Shown in pieces: positions 9,921-19,324 of a stretch of DNA of 64,000 nt. Position 1 is the first letter of the stretch. Every line of letters begins with the position of its first letter. A program made the position numbers and the translations under genes. Source of the stretch: Paracoccus solventivorans (GTDB taxonomy: Bacteria > Pseudomonadota > Alphaproteobacteria > Rhodobacterales > Rhodobacteraceae); contig NZ_FRCK01000001.1 in NCBI RefSeq assembly GCF_900142875.1, positions 558,001 through 622,000 on the forward strand, in the 5' to 3' direction. The notes under the pieces were generated by a model, which was given only the letters and a program-made list of their open reading frames with translations, was not told the origin of the DNA and ran no database searches.

Positions 9921-11366
9921 TTATGCGGTGGCCGGGGCCTCGGCCAGCACCTCGCGCACATCGACCAGATGCCCGGCGATGCCTGCGGCGGCGGCCATGA
10001 CCGGCGACATCAGATGCGTGCGCCCGCCGCGGCCCATCCGGCCCTCGAAGTTGCGGTTCGAGGTGGCGGCGCAGCGTTCGCCCGGCGCCAGCTGGTCGGG
10101 GTTCATCCCCAGGCACATGGAACAGCCGGCCAGCCGCCAGTCGAAGCCGGCGTCGATGAACACGCGGTCCAGCCCCTCTTCCTCGGCCTGCATCCGCACC
10201 AGACCCGAGCCGGGGACCACCATCCCGCGCACGCCCGGCGCCAGATGCTTGCCGCGCAGCACCCCGGCGGCGGCGCGCAGGTCCTCGATGCGGCCGTTGG
10301 TGCAGGATCCGATGAACACCGCGTCGACCTTGATGTCGGTCAGCTTCATGCCCGGGGTCAGCCCCATGTAGTCCAGCGACCGGCGCGCGGCCTCGACCTT
10401 GCCGCCCTCGAAATCCTCGGGGGCGGGGACGGTGCCGCCGATCGGCAGCACGTCCTCGGGCGAGGTGCCCCAGGTCACCACCGGCTCGATATCCTCGCCG
10501 CGGATGGTGACCACCTTGTCCCAATGCGCGCCCTCGTCGGAAAACAGGGTCTTCCACCAGGACAGCGCCGCTTCCCACGCGGCGCCTTTGGGCGCGTGCG
10601 GGCGGCCCTTGACGTATTCAAAGGTCTTTTCGTCGGGCGCGATCAGACCGGCGCGGGCGCCGCCCTCGATCGCCATGTTGCAGACGGTCATGCGGCCTTC
10701 CATCGACAGCTCGCGGATCGCCTCGCCGCAGTATTCGATGACATGGCCGGTGCCGCCGGCGGTGCCGGTCTTGCCGATCACCGCGAGCGTGATGTCCTTG
10801 GCGGTCACGCCGGGGCGCAGGCGCCCGGTGATTTCCACCTTCATGTTTTTCGACTTCTTCTGGATCAGCGTCTGGGTGGCCAGCACGTGCTCCACTTCCG
10901 AGGTGCCGATGCCGTGCGCCAGCGCGCCGAAGGCGCCATGGGTGGCGGTGTGGCTGTCGCCGCAGACCACGGTCATCCCGGGCAGGGTCCAGCCCTGTTC
11001 CGGGCCGACGATATGGACGATCCCCTGACGGATGTCGTTCATCGGATAGTAGTTCACCCCGAACTCGCGGGCGTTCTTGTCCAGCTCGGCGACCTGGGCG
11101 CGGCCCTCGGGGTTCTCGATCCCGTCCACGCGGTCGGCGGTGGTGGGCACGTTGTGGTCAGGCACGGCGATGGTCTTTTCCGGCGCGCGCACCTTGCGGC
11201 CGGTCATGCGCAGCCCCTCGAACGCCTGCGGGCTAGTGACCTCGTGCACGAGGTGGCGGTCGATATACAGCAGGCAGGTGCCGTCGGGCTGGCGGTCGAC
11301 GACATGAGCGTCGAAGATCTTGTCGTAAAGCGTGCGGGGGCCGCTTTGGGTCGGGGTGCCGGTCAT
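9921..11366 (-). CDS. leuC: 3-isopropylmalate dehydratase large subunit
   Basis: A 481-residue aconitase-family enzyme carrying a [4Fe-4S] cluster. Cluster ligands are in GSCTNGR and in the later [26 protein letters not shown] and DHNVPT are further family signatures. It forms the isomerase with LeuD. The ATG at 11366 is preceded by GAAAGAG. It should be the first gene of a leuC-hdeD-leuD-EEP unit, with leuB further downstream as a separate transcript. The preceding 390 bases hold no gene. Confidence 0.97.
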   Translation of the reverse strand: MTGTPTQSGPRTLYDKIFDAHVVDRQPDGTCLLYIDRHLVHEVTSPQAFEGLRMTGRKVRAPEKTIAVPDHNVPTTADRVDGIENPEGRAQVAELDKNAREFGVNYYPMNDIRQGIVHIVGPEQGWTLPGMTVVCGDSHTATHGAFGALAHGIGTSEVEHVLATQTLIQKKSKNMKVEITGRLRPGVTAKDITLAVIGKTGTAGGTGHVIEYCGEAIRELSMEGRMTVCNMAIEGGARAGLIAPDEKTFEYVKGRPHAPKGAAWEAALSWWKTLFSDEGAHWDKVVTIRGEDIEPVVTWGTSPEDVLPIGGTVPAPEDFEGGKVEAARRSLDYMGLTPGMKLTDIKVDAVFIGSCTNGRIEDLRAAAGVLRGKHLAPGVRGMVVPGSGLVRMQAEEEGLDRVFIDAGFDWRLAGCSMCLGMNPDQLAPGERCAATSNRNFEGRMGRGGRTHLMSPVMAAAAGIAGHLVDVREVLAEAPATA

Positions 11367-11754
11367 GGCTGTCTCTTTCGGAAAGATGGCATAAGGCGCG
11401 GGAACACGGAAAACACGTCTTGAGGCGCCGCAGCAGGCGGCGCGCAGGCACGGCCGTTCACAGTCGCGCGGTCACCGTCCGGCAAAGGCCGTAGAACCGG
11501 CCGGGCAGGCGGGCGCGATCGGATATGTCGAAAAACCGGATCATTCCGTCTAGATACCCCCTTGACGCCCCGTCCTGCAAGGGGTTGGCCCATGCGCAGG
11601 GCCCCATCGGGGCAGGCCAGGCCCGCCCTGCCCGGCAATTTCCGCCGCCCCTCGCAGGAATCTGCGTCGCGGTGGTTGAGAACGGGCGCTCTCGTGCTAT
11701 CTTTGTCCCATCCCGGCGCCGGGGTCTTGCGGCGCGCTGACCGGAGGAAGTCCC
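11367..11754. promoter_or_regulatory. Divergent leuC / rsfS control region
   Basis: This 388-base gap lies between leuC (leftward) and rsfS (rightward). A plausible sigma-70 promoter for rsfS is TTGAGA (11676-11681), a 16-base spacer and TATCTT (11698-11703), about 50 bases before the start codon. I see no leucine-rich leader peptide or T-box structure for leuC. The promoter is predicted by eye only. Confidence 0.4.
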
Positions 11755-12204
11755 CTGTCCACCACCGTCCCGCCGGCCGACACGCCGGCCGCGACCGCCT
11801 CGGAAGGCAGCGACCAGCTGCTGGCCCGCATCATCGCCTCGCTCGAGGATGACAAGGCCGAGGATATCGTCACCATCGACCTGCGCGGGCGTTCCGCGAT
11901 GGCGGACCATATGGTCATCGCCTCGGGCCGCAACTCGCGGCAGGTGGCCTCCATCGCCGACAAGCTGGTCGAGCGGCTGAAGGCCCAGACCGGCCGCGGC
12001 GCCCGGATCGAGGGCAAGGATACCGGCGACTGGGTGCTGATCGACACCGACGAGGTGATCGTCCACGTCTTCCGCCCGGAAGTGCGCGAGTTCTATCAGC
12101 TGGAAAAGATGTGGATGCCGGCCGATGCGCTGGCCAGCCTGCGCGCCGACGCCGCCCGCGATGACGCCGGGCGCGACGGGGCGGGCCGCACGCTGGCGCA
12201 ATAA
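11755..12204 (+). CDS. rsfS: Ribosomal silencing factor RsfS, probable CTG start
   Basis: RsfS binds ribosomal protein uL14 and blocks 30S-50S joining in slow growth. The family core is present: ALEDDKAEDI-like SLEDDKAEDIVTIDL, then SAMADHMVIASGRNSRQVA, EGKDTGDWVLIDTDEVIVHVF, and REFYQLEKMW. The only in-frame ATG (11899) falls inside the conserved MADHMVIASG and would remove the first 48 residues, including a conserved helix. A perfect GGAGGAAG at 11743-11750 stands four bases before CTG at 11755, which gives a 149-residue protein. No ATG, GTG or TTG fits. The gene is followed nine bases later by rlmH, its usual partner. Confidence 0.85.
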   Translation: MSTTVPPADTPAATASEGSDQLLARIIASLEDDKAEDIVTIDLRGRSAMADHMVIASGRNSRQVASIADKLVERLKAQTGRGARIEGKDTGDWVLIDTDEVIVHVFRPEVREFYQLEKMWMPADALASLRADAARDDAGRDGAGRTLAQ

Positions 12205-12213
12205 GCGCCGGCG

Positions 12214-12690
12214 ATGCTGCGGGTCCGTATCGCGGCGGTGGGCCGCCTGCCCGCCCGCGCCCCCGAATCGCCGCTGATCGCGGATTACCTGTCCCGATTC
12301 GCCCAGACCGGCCGCCCGCTGGGGCTGGGCCCGGCCGAGATCGCCGAGGTCGAGGACCGGCGCGGCGGCGGCAAACCGGCCGAGGCCGCGCTGCTGGCGC
12401 GCCAGATCCCTGCGGGCGCGGCGGTGATCGCGCTGGACGAACGCGGCCGGCAGCTGAGCTCTCCCGATTTCGCCGCCCTGCTGGCGCGTCTGCGCGACGA
12501 CGGCCAGGCCGACGCGGTGTTCCTGATCGGCGGCGCCGACGGGCTGGACCCCGAACTGCGCGACCGCGCCGCGCACAGCCTGTCCTTCGGCGCGATGGTC
12601 TGGCCGCATATGCTGGTGCGGGTGATGCTGGCCGAACAGCTTTACCGCGCCGCCACCATCCTCGCCGGCGCTCCCTATCACCGCGCCTGA
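12214..12690 (+). CDS. rlmH: 23S rRNA (pseudouridine1915-N3)-methyltransferase
   Basis: A 158-residue SPOUT-family methyltransferase that modifies helix 69 of 23S rRNA. The SAM-binding knot region [13 protein letters not shown] and the C-terminal [17 protein letters not shown] with final YHRA are diagnostic. It follows rsfS closely and is convergent with the LOG-family gene, ending eight bases from it. The length matches the family. Confidence 0.95.
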   Translation: MLRVRIAAVGRLPARAPESPLIADYLSRFAQTGRPLGLGPAEIAEVEDRRGGGKPAEAALLARQIPAGAAVIALDERGRQLSSPDFAALLARLRDDGQADAVFLIGGADGLDPELRDRAAHSLSFGAMVWPHMLVRVMLAEQLYRAATILAGAPYHRA

Positions 12691-12697
12691 CGCACGT

Positions 12698-13525
12698 TCA
12701 GCACTCGGAAAAATCGAACCCGTCGATGATCTCGACCGCCTCGTCGGCGGTTTCGACGAAATGGATCAGCTCCAGGTCCTCGGGGCTGATGGTCCCGGCC
12801 GCGGCCAGCGCCTGCCAGTTGATGATCTCTTGCCAGAACGCGCCGCCGAACAGCAGGAACGGCACCCGCCGCATCCGCCCGGTCTGGATCAGGGTCAGCG
12901 CCTCGAACATCTCGTCCATCGTGCCGAAGCCGCCGGGGAAGATGGTGATCACCTTTGCCCGCATCAGGAAATGCATCTTCCGGATGGCGAAATAGTGGAA
13001 GTTGAAGCACAAATCCGGCGTCACGAAGCTGTTCGGCGCCTGTTCGTGGGGCAGCACGATGGACAGGCCGATGGAATGGCCGCCCGCCTCGTGCGCGCCC
13101 TTGTTGCCGGCCTCCATCACGCCGGGGCCGCCGCCGGTGCAGATCACCCATTCCCGCCCATAGGTGGCCAGGCTGCGCTGGGTCATCAGGCCGGCGAAAC
13201 GCTCGGCCTCGGTATAATAGCACGACAGCGCGCCCAGCCGCGGCGTGGCAGCAGTCTCGGCCTGTTCGGGGGCCGGGATGCGGGCGCCGCCGAACATCAC
13301 CACCGTCGACTGCACGCCGCGCTCGTCCAGCACCATCTGCGGCTTGAGCAGTTCCAGCTGCAGCCGCACCGGGCGCAGTTCCTCGCGCAGCAGGAACTCG
13401 GTATCGGTGAACGCCAGCCGATAGGCCGGCGCGCGGGTCTGCGGCGTATCCGGGGTGCGGCGCGTGACCCGCACGTCCTGGTAGCTGTCGCGGAACGCGT
13501 GGCTGCGATCGTCTTCTGGCGTCAT
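12698..13525 (-). CDS. LOG-family protein (TIGR00730-like nucleotide hydrolase)
   Basis: A 275-residue protein of the LOG (lonely guy) lysine-decarboxylase-like fold. It carries GGGPGVMEAGNKGA for phosphate binding and PGGFGTMDEMFE with the catalytic glutamate. Family members cleave nucleoside 5'-monophosphates into base and ribose phosphate. An in-frame extension of 71 codons upstream has no ribosome binding site and overlaps dapD control DNA, so the ATG at 13525 is preferred. The N-terminal 80 residues, with an RLAFTDTEFLLREELRPVRLQ stretch, mark the longer proteobacterial subgroup. Divergent from dapD with about 100 bases between. Confidence 0.88.
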   Translation of the reverse strand: MTPEDDRSHAFRDSYQDVRVTRRTPDTPQTRAPAYRLAFTDTEFLLREELRPVRLQLELLKPQMVLDERGVQSTVVMFGGARIPAPEQAETAATPRLGALSCYYTEAERFAGLMTQRSLATYGREWVICTGGGPGVMEAGNKGAHEAGGHSIGLSIVLPHEQAPNSFVTPDLCFNFHYFAIRKMHFLMRAKVITIFPGGFGTMDEMFEALTLIQTGRMRRVPFLLFGGAFWQEIINWQALAAAGTISPEDLELIHFVETADEAVEIIDGFDFSEC

Positions 13526-13623
13526 CGGACCCTCATCACCCGGCGCGTCAAGATTGCGCCCCCTTGCCCCCCCGCTTATAGCCCGAAGCTGACAGTTTCC
13601 ACCCGAGGGATGAAGGAGCCGCC

Positions 13624-14448
13624 ATGTCCTATGCAGCATTAGAGACCGCCATCGAGGCCGCCTGGGACGCGCGCGATTCGATTTCTCCCGCCACCACCGG
13701 CGAGACCCGCGACGCGATCGAGGCCACGCTGGAGGCACTGGACCGGGGCGAGCTGCGGGTGGCCGAAAAGCGCGGCGCCGACTGGCACGTGAACCAGTGG
13801 GCGAAAAAGGCGGTGCTGCTGGGCTTTCGGCTGAAGGACATGGAGTTCCAGTCCGGCGGCCCGCAGGGCGGCGGCTGGTGGGACAAGGTGGACAGCAAGT
13901 TCGCCGGCTGGGACGCTGCCCGCTGGACGCAGGCCGGGTTCCGGGCGGTGCCGAACTGCGTGGTGCGCCGCTCGGCCTATATCGGGCGCGGCGTGGTGCT
14001 GATGCCGTCCTTCGTCAACCTCGGCGCCTATGTGGACGAGGGCACCATGGTCGACACCTGGGCCACCGTCGGGTCCTGCGCGCAGATCGGCAAGCGCGTG
14101 CATCTGTCGGGCGGCGTCGGCATCGGCGGCGTGCTGGAACCGATGCAGGCCGGCCCCACCATCATCGAGGACGACTGCTTCATCGGCGCCCGCAGCGAGG
14201 TGGTCGAGGGCGTGATCGTGCGCGAGGGTTCCGTGCTGGGCATGGGCGTGTTCATCGGCCAGTCCACCAAGATCCTCGACCGCGAGACCGGTCAGGTGAT
14301 GTATGGCGAGGTGCCCGCCGGGTCCGTCGTCGTCGCCGGCTCGATGCCGTCGAAGAACGGCGTGCATCTGTATTGCGCGGTGATCGTCAAGCGGGTGGAC
14401 GCCAAGACCCGGTCCAAGACCTCGATCAACGAGCTGCTGCGCGACTGA
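13624..14448 (+). CDS. dapD: 2,3,4,5-tetrahydropyridine-2,6-dicarboxylate N-succinyltransferase
   Basis: A 274-residue trimeric enzyme of lysine and diaminopimelate synthesis that transfers succinyl from succinyl-CoA. After an N-terminal helical domain come left-handed beta-helix hexapeptide repeats (about residues 110-220, e.g. [17 protein letters not shown] and [11 protein letters not shown]) and the C-terminal [18 protein letters not shown] tail. AAGGAG lies six bases before the ATG. The downstream 350 bases carry hairpins and repeats, so it appears to be transcribed alone. Confidence 0.97.
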   Translation: MSYAALETAIEAAWDARDSISPATTGETRDAIEATLEALDRGELRVAEKRGADWHVNQWAKKAVLLGFRLKDMEFQSGGPQGGGWWDKVDSKFAGWDAARWTQAGFRAVPNCVVRRSAYIGRGVVLMPSFVNLGAYVDEGTMVDTWATVGSCAQIGKRVHLSGGVGIGGVLEPMQAGPTIIEDDCFIGARSEVVEGVIVREGSVLGMGVFIGQSTKILDRETGQVMYGEVPAGSVVVAGSMPSKNGVHLYCAVIVKRVDAKTRSKTSINELLRD

Positions 14449-14796
14449 TCCGCGGCGGGGGCAGCGTGCCCCCGTGGCAGCCGCTTCGGCCCGCTTGTTC
14501 GGGAAGCGGGCCGATCACCCGCTCCCTCCCCTCGACCTCGGGTCGCAGCCGCAGTGAACGGCGGGGCGCTGCCCCGGACCCCGGGATATTTGCGCAAGGA
14601 AGAAGCACCGAGAGCGCCGCGGTGCAGGGCGAGGCTCTTTCATCTTGCCCCAAATATCCCGGGGATCCGGGGGCTTCCCCCCCCCCCGGTTCGGGCCTTG
14701 CCTGACCTCGCGTGGATTGAGCCCGAGGGCGTGCCTTGGGCAGTATCGCACCGCGCGGAAGATGCACGGCGAGACGCGGTTACGGGGTGGAAGAAC
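14449..14796. repeat. Repeat-rich intergenic region after dapD (two REP-like units plus hairpins)
   Basis: No gene is seen. In order there are a 7-bp hairpin GGGGGCA/TGCCCCC (14457-14473), an 11-bp hairpin with arms at 14486-14496 and 14504-14514, a direct copy of the dispersed CCGGGATATTT...AAGAAG unit (14579-14605), and an inverted copy (14637-14666). The two copies face each other and can pair as a long stem. The region lies between convergent dapD and the hydroxyproline deaminase gene and probably ends both transcripts. Confidence 0.7.
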
Positions 14797-15735
14797 TCAC
14801 GCCTCGCGCGACCAGCCCTCGTACCATTTCTCGAACAGCTCCAGCTGCGCCTTGGCGAAGCCCTTCTGGCTGTCGGACAGCGCGTCGGTTTCGTTGAAAT
14901 GCAGCTCGAACTCGGGATGCCCCTTGAGCACCATCAGGTATTTGTAGAACAGCACCAGATCGGCGCCCTCGTCAAAGCGCGACAGCACCTTCATCGCCTC
15001 GTCCAGTTCCTGCGCGCGGCGGCGGGCCACCACGTCGCCGGCAGCGGCCTGCTTGCACAGCCGCACCAGATGCAGCGAGGCCTCGGGCAGGACGCAGCCG
15101 ATGCCGGTGATCGCCCCCGCGGCGCCGCAACGGAGGAAGCCGTGGAAGGTGCAGGTATCGACACCCACCACCAGCATGGCGTCGTCGTCGCGGCTGGTGA
15201 TGTGCTCGGCGGCGTAATCCATCGCCGCAGCACCGCCGAACTCCTTGAAGCCGACCAGGTTCGGGTGTTCCCGGCGCAGCGCAAAGAACAGCTCGGCCCC
15301 GGTGGAATAGCCGTACCACGGGCTGTTGTAGATCACCGCCGGCAGGTCCGGCGCGGCCGCGAGGATCGCCTTGAAATGGTTGCGCTGCGCGTCGACCGCG
15401 GTGCTGCGCGACAGCAGCCGCGGGATCACCATCAGCCCGTGCGCGCCCACCTTTTGCGCATGGGCGGCGTGGGCCACCGCGGTGGCGGTGTTCACCGCGC
15501 CGGTGCCGACCACGACCGGCACCCCGGCCGCGACCAGCCGGGCCACGCCCTCCATCCGCTGCTCGTCGGTCAGCAGCGGCCAGTCGCCCATCGAGCCGCA
15601 ATAGACCACCGCCGACATGCCGGCGTCGATCAGCCGCCGCCCGGTGCGCACCAGCGCATCGTAATCGGGGGTGCGGTCGCTGGTGCAGGGGGTCATCAGC
15701 GCGGGGATGCAACCTGCGAAGATCTGGGCGTTCAT
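14797..15735 (-). CDS. DapA-family aldolase/deaminase, probable 1-pyrroline-4-hydroxy-2-carboxylate deaminase
   Basis: A 312-residue (beta/alpha)8 protein of the dihydrodipicolinate synthase family. The Schiff-base lysine is K164 in VGFKEFG and the tyrosine is Y136 in AVIYNSPW. The usual GTTGE loop is changed to GSMGDWP, as in non-DapA members. In trans-4-hydroxyproline breakdown a member of this family converts 1-pyrroline-4-hydroxy-2-carboxylate to alpha-ketoglutarate semialdehyde, and the neighbouring epimerase, D-hydroxyproline dehydrogenase and semialdehyde dehydrogenase make that role likely. AGGAGT precedes the ATG. It is the last gene of the leftward cluster but has its own operator-like palindrome upstream, after the GntR gene. 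Confidence 0.88.
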   Translation of the reverse strand: MNAQIFAGCIPALMTPCTSDRTPDYDALVRTGRRLIDAGMSAVVYCGSMGDWPLLTDEQRMEGVARLVAAGVPVVVGTGAVNTATAVAHAAHAQKVGAHGLMVIPRLLSRSTAVDAQRNHFKAILAAAPDLPAVIYNSPWYGYSTGAELFFALRREHPNLVGFKEFGGAAAMDYAAEHITSRDDDAMLVVGVDTCTFHGFLRCGAAGAITGIGCVLPEASLHLVRLCKQAAAGDVVARRRAQELDEAMKVLSRFDEGADLVLFYKYLMVLKGHPEFELHFNETDALSDSQKGFAKAQLELFEKWYEGWSREA

Positions 15736-15796
15736 CGTGGACTCCTGGGCTGGACGGATGAGGACGGGCGCGAATCGCTGGACGTTGGCTTTGGTT

Positions 15797-15809
15797 ATAC
15801 AGTTTGTAT
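15797..15809. promoter_or_regulatory. Predicted GntR-family operator 1 (ATACA-N3-TGTAT)
   Basis: ATACAGTTTGTAT, a 5-bp inverted repeat with a 3-base centre, lies about 60 bases upstream of the deaminase start. The same half-sites and spacing recur before the transporter operon (24572) and between the dehydrogenase and reductase genes (26335). Binding by the adjacent GntR protein is inference from this repetition. Confidence 0.6.
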
Positions 15810-15850
15810 TTTATTTGTCGACAGAATCCGGCCGGCCCTACAGCTTGCCC

Positions 15851-16552
15851 CTACAGCTCGATATGCCGGCGCCGGTCCTGCGCGATCAGCCGCTGCAGCT
15901 TCTGCACGATCTGGTCGGCGTGCTGCGTCGCCAGCTGGTCGGCGCGGGCGATGTCGCGCGCCTCAACGGCGGCGATGATGTCCTCGTGCTCTTCGACATA
16001 GCGGCGCGGCAGCTGGTCGTTGAACGAGGAATAATAGATGCGCAGCAGCCGCCGCCCTTCGTCCAGCAGACGGCTGAACATGCCGGTGTAATAGCTGTTG
16101 CGCCCGGCCGCGGCGATGGCGGCATGGAAGTCGCGGTTGACCGAGATCATCGCCGCCGCATCCTGCGCCGCCACCGCGCGGGCGAAATCACCCTGCAGCG
16201 CGCGGATCCGGCCCAGGTCCTGCGGGGTGCGGTTTTCCGCCGCCAGCCGCGTGGTCACCCGGTACATCAGCGTCAGCGCGTCGAAATAGCTGGGCAGGTC
16301 CAGAAAGTCGATGTTGGACACCACGGTCGAGCGGTTGGGCAGCGTCGTCACCAGCCCCTCGCCCGCCAGCCGCACCAGCGCCTCGCGGATCGGGGTGCGC
16401 GACATCGACAGCCGCTCGGCCAGCTGGTTCTCGTCGATCGGGCTGCCCGGCGGCAGCGCCAGGTTGAGGATGTCGTCGCGCAGCACCTGATAGACGAACT
16501 GCACGCCCTCGCCGCGTTTGCGCTCGGTCCTCACTGTGGTGTCCTTTGCCAT
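15851..16552 (-). CDS. GntR/FCD-family regulator of hydroxyproline catabolism
   Basis: A 233-residue repressor. The N-terminal winged helix-turn-helix is at about residues 15-75 (ENQLAERLSMSRTPIREALVRL). The C-terminal FCD ligand domain follows, with NRDFHAAIA and EEHEDIIAAVEARD supplying the usual metal-binding Asp and His residues. The open frame extends further, but AGGCGG stands before the ATG at 16552. It ends the long transporter-catabolic operon and stands next to the deaminase, so it is probably autoregulated within the operon and acts at the ATACA-N3-TGTAT sites. The ligand should be hydroxyproline or a pyrroline intermediate. Confidence 0.88.
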   Translation of the reverse strand: MAKDTTVRTERKRGEGVQFVYQVLRDDILNLALPPGSPIDENQLAERLSMSRTPIREALVRLAGEGLVTTLPNRSTVVSNIDFLDLPSYFDALTLMYRVTTRLAAENRTPQDLGRIRALQGDFARAVAAQDAAAMISVNRDFHAAIAAAGRNSYYTGMFSRLLDEGRRLLRIYYSSFNDQLPRRYVEEHEDIIAAVEARDIARADQLATQHADQIVQKLQRLIAQDRRRHIEL

Positions 16553-16560
16553 CTTGCCGC

Positions 16561-17589
16561 CTATCTTGCGCCCCAGCTGTCGGTCAGCCGGTAACCCTGC
16601 GGCCACGGGTCCGAAGGGTCCAGCATGTGCTGGTGGATGCCGGTGATCCAGCCGCGCCCCGAGATTTCGGGCAGGATCGCGGGGGTCCCGGCCAGATCGG
16701 TGGTGCCGAGGATCCGCCCGGTGAAGGTCGAGCCGATCAGCGACACCGTGGTCAGCCGGTCCTCCAGCCCCATCTGCCCGCGCGCGTGCAGCAGCGCCAT
16801 GCGCGCCGACAGCGCCGTGCCGGTGGGCGAGCGGTCCACCTTGCCCGGCTGGATCGCCACCGCCGCCCCGGCCCGCAGCCCGTTTTCGTCGCGGGTGACC
16901 GGCCCGGCGAACAGGCAGAAGGAGAAATGCCGCCAGTCGGGCAGCGTCGGGTGGCGGAACTGCATCGCCGCATTGGCGGCATTGGTGACGCGCACGCCCA
17001 TGCGGGCGATGTCATGCGCCTCGGACGCGTCCAGCCGCAGGCCCATGGCGGCAGCGTCCACCACCACGAAACTGTCGCCGCCGAATGCGGTATCGACGGT
17101 CAGCGTGCCCAGCCCCTCGACCTCGAGGCTGCGGTCCAGTTCACCCGCGAAACTGGGCAGGTTCTGTACGAAGATGCGTTCCGCCTTGCCGTCCCGGCAT
17201 TCGGCGCGGACCCGGACGAGGCCGCCGGGCGCCTCCAGCACCAGCCGGGTTTCGGGCTCCTGCATCTCCACCAGCCCGCCGTCCAGCAGCACCGTCGCCA
17301 CGCAGATCGAGTTCGACCCCGACATCGGCGGCGTGTCCTCGGGCTCCATGATGATGAAGGCGGCATCGGCGTCGGGGTGTTTGGGCGGCACCAGCAGGTT
17401 GACGTGCCGAAATACCCCGCCCCGGGGTTCGTTCAGGACAAAATTGCGCAAGCTGCCGTCGCGGGCGATCCAGCGGGACTGGTCCCAGATCGTGTCGCCG
17501 GGGGGCGGCAGCACCCCGCCGACGATGACATCGCCGACCTCGCCCTCGGCATGAGCGGAAATCACGTGGATGGTGCGGGTGCTGCGCAT
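16561..17589 (-). CDS. Proline racemase-family protein, dehydratase type (trans-3-hydroxy-L-proline dehydratase-like)
   Basis: A 342-residue member of the proline racemase superfamily. Racemases and epimerases need two catalytic cysteines; here the first is Ser90 (MSGSNSI instead of MCGHGTI) and the second is Thr256 (SPTGTAL instead of SPCGTGT). The threonine at the second site is the hallmark of trans-3-hydroxy-L-proline dehydratases, which give pyrroline-2-carboxylate; characterised ones usually keep cysteine at the first site, so Ser90 is noteworthy. It starts four bases after the aconitase X stop and precedes the regulator by eight bases. Product would feed the pyrroline reductase encoded at 26390. 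Exact substrate is unproven. Confidence 0.8.
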   Translation of the reverse strand: MRSTRTIHVISAHAEGEVGDVIVGGVLPPPGDTIWDQSRWIARDGSLRNFVLNEPRGGVFRHVNLLVPPKHPDADAAFIIMEPEDTPPMSGSNSICVATVLLDGGLVEMQEPETRLVLEAPGGLVRVRAECRDGKAERIFVQNLPSFAGELDRSLEVEGLGTLTVDTAFGGDSFVVVDAAAMGLRLDASEAHDIARMGVRVTNAANAAMQFRHPTLPDWRHFSFCLFAGPVTRDENGLRAGAAVAIQPGKVDRSPTGTALSARMALLHARGQMGLEDRLTTVSLIGSTFTGRILGTTDLAGTPAILPEISGRGWITGIHQHMLDPSDPWPQGYRLTDSWGAR

Positions 17590-17593
17590 GGGT

Positions 17594-19324
17594 CTATCCT
17601 AGCCAATGGGGTCTGCCGGGGGCGTGCCCGGTCAGCGCCGCGGCGACGCAATCGCCCATGCTGCCGAAACGCAGCGGGCGGCCGGACAGGCCGGGGCCGT
17701 AATGGGCGTATTTGCCGGAATTGGTCATCACCGCGGTCGCCTGCGGCGGGAACACCGGCTCGGTGATCGAGCACCAGCAGAGATCGGGGATCGCCTGCAC
17801 CCCGCTTTCCTTGAGCCGCGCCAGAGTGCCGTCGCCGTTCAGTTCCGCGATCACCGCCCGCCCGGCGGTGACGATCAGCGGAATGACGACGGGGCGGCTG
17901 TCGAGCAGCGCCGCCAGCTTGCGGCCCTCGGCGGGCGAGATATGGGGGCTGCCGATGGCGACCAGATCGACCGGGGTGCCGGTGGCGGCGCGGGACCGAG
18001 GCTCTGCCTCGGGCTCCGGGATATTTTCATGATGAAGAAATTGCTGGTTGAGCTCGTCCCATGCGGCGGCAAGGTCGGCGGTGGTGATGCGGCGACGGAC
18101 GACGTGGGGCAGCGGCGGGCGCGTGGCCTCGGGGGTCACGCCCTCGACATGCAGCATCGGCGCGGCCGAGGTGGTGCCGAAAGCGGCGCAGAGCGCCTTG
18201 AGGTCGTCGGGCGAGGGGTTCAGCCCCCCGACGCCCCGGATCAGCGGGATCGCGGCGGGCGCGGCCGATCCCGCCACATGGCCCAGCAGCGGCCAGAAGG
18301 AATCGTCTGGGTCCGCGGGTGGCTCGACCTCCAGCACCAGTTCCGGGCGACGGGCCTCGTCCAGATAGACCCCGGCCAGCGGCGCACGGCCGGTCACCGC
18401 CATGCACAGATCCAGATAATCGGGGTGTTTCGGGGTCCGCGCCCCCAGCACCGAATTGGCATAGACCACCGCGTTCGATTCCGCCCAGGCGATATCCTCG
18501 CCCGCCTGCGGGCGGTCGGTCAGCAGATAGGGCGCGCAGGTGAAGCTGGGCCGGCAACCCATGCGCACATAGGCATCCGCGAGGCGCGTGGCGCGGGCGC
18601 CGAAATTCGGGTCCACCCCCTGCGCTTGCCAGTGTTCGCGGTCCACGGAAATCGCGTTGATGGTGGTCGGCACCCGCACCTGCGCGCCGAGGTCCCCCAT
18701 CTTCTCGGCAAAGATCAGGTTCGCCGGGTGGGCGAGGATGCAGCCGTCGATATGGCCGCGGCTGATGTCGGTCAGCGCCGCCGCCCCCTGCTGGCGGGCC
18801 ATGGCGCAGATGATCCGCATCGCCAGCGCCGCCGCCGCGCCGTCGCGACCGGCAAGGATGGCGCGGTCACCCTCGGTCAGCGCCAGCGCGTGCTCGGGCG
18901 GGTCCGTGATGGGGATGCGCAGCCCGTCGCCGGTGATCGCGTCATCCCCGATCCGCAGGCGGGGCTGGGCGGCAAGGCGGGCGAAGTCGGCAGCCGAGAC
19001 CCGCAGTACCGGCAAAGACCGCCCGAACATCTCGGCCCCGATCAGCGCGCCAAGGGTCAGGATATCCTCGGGCTCCGAAAAGATCAGCGCCGCCGGGGCG
19101 CGCCCGTTCAGCATCAGGTCCAGCATTACCCCGGAGCCCGAACACGATCCCCGGCTGGTCGGCATCAGCACCACCGCCCCCGCCAGATCCGCCCCATGCG
19201 CCGAGTGATGCGCGTCGATCACGCGCGCGGTGGCCGGATCGACCCCACCCCAGAAGCTGAGCCCCTGGTCCATGGCCAGCACCGGGCCCAAGGCCAGCCC
19301 CGGCAGGATGCGGGTCGCGGTCAT
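17594..19324 (-). CDS. Aconitase X, fused type, probable cis-3-hydroxy-L-proline dehydratase
   Basis: A 576-residue protein joining the small swivel domain (DUF126, about residues 1-135, with [14 protein letters not shown] [15 protein letters not shown]) and the large catalytic domain (DUF521, from about residue 145). Fused aconitase X enzymes have been shown to dehydrate cis-3-hydroxy-L-proline, and the neighbours agree. Its ATG overlaps the epimerase stop as ATGA. The long open frame upstream runs through the epimerase gene and is not used. Residues of about 425-445 ([14 protein letters not shown]) are encoded by a copy of the dispersed REP-like repeat and interrupt the junction before [12 protein letters not shown]; homologues would be expected to be shorter here. 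Confidence 0.88.
   Translation of the reverse strand: MTATRILPGLALGPVLAMDQGLSFWGGVDPATARVIDAHHSAHGADLAGAVVLMPTSRGSCSGSGVMLDLMLNGRAPAALIFSEPEDILTLGALIGAEMFGRSLPVLRVSAADFARLAAQPRLRIGDDAITGDGLRIPITDPPEHALALTEGDRAILAGRDGAAAALAMRIICAMARQQGAAALTDISRGHIDGCILAHPANLIFAEKMGDLGAQVRVPTTINAISVDREHWQAQGVDPNFGARATRLADAYVRMGCRPSFTCAPYLLTDRPQAGEDIAWAESNAVVYANSVLGARTPKHPDYLDLCMAVTGRAPLAGVYLDEARRPELVLEVEPPADPDDSFWPLLGHVAGSAAPAAIPLIRGVGGLNPSPDDLKALCAAFGTTSAAPMLHVEGVTPEATRPPLPHVVRRRITTADLAAAWDELNQQFLHHENIPEPEAEPRSRAATGTPVDLVAIGSPHISPAEGRKLAALLDSRPVVIPLIVTAGRAVIAELNGDGTLARLKESGVQAIPDLCWCSITEPVFPPQATAVMTNSGKYAHYGPGLSGRPLRFGSMGDCVAAALTGHAPGRPHWLG
18013..18040 (+). repeat. REP-like unit inside the aconitase X coding sequence
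   Basis: CTCCGGGATATTTTCATGAT followed by GAAGAAAT matches the unit CC-GGGATATTT-N6/7-AAGAA seen in intergenic DNA at 14579, 14637, 24648, 24701, 27515 and 50862. Here it is in frame and translated in antisense as part of a Pro/Glu-rich linker. No stop or frameshift results. Confidence 0.65.

Noticed and set aside
11899..12204. RsfS starting at the internal ATG
   Set aside because: This would remove the conserved N-terminal helix and lies far from the strong Shine-Dalgarno sequence.
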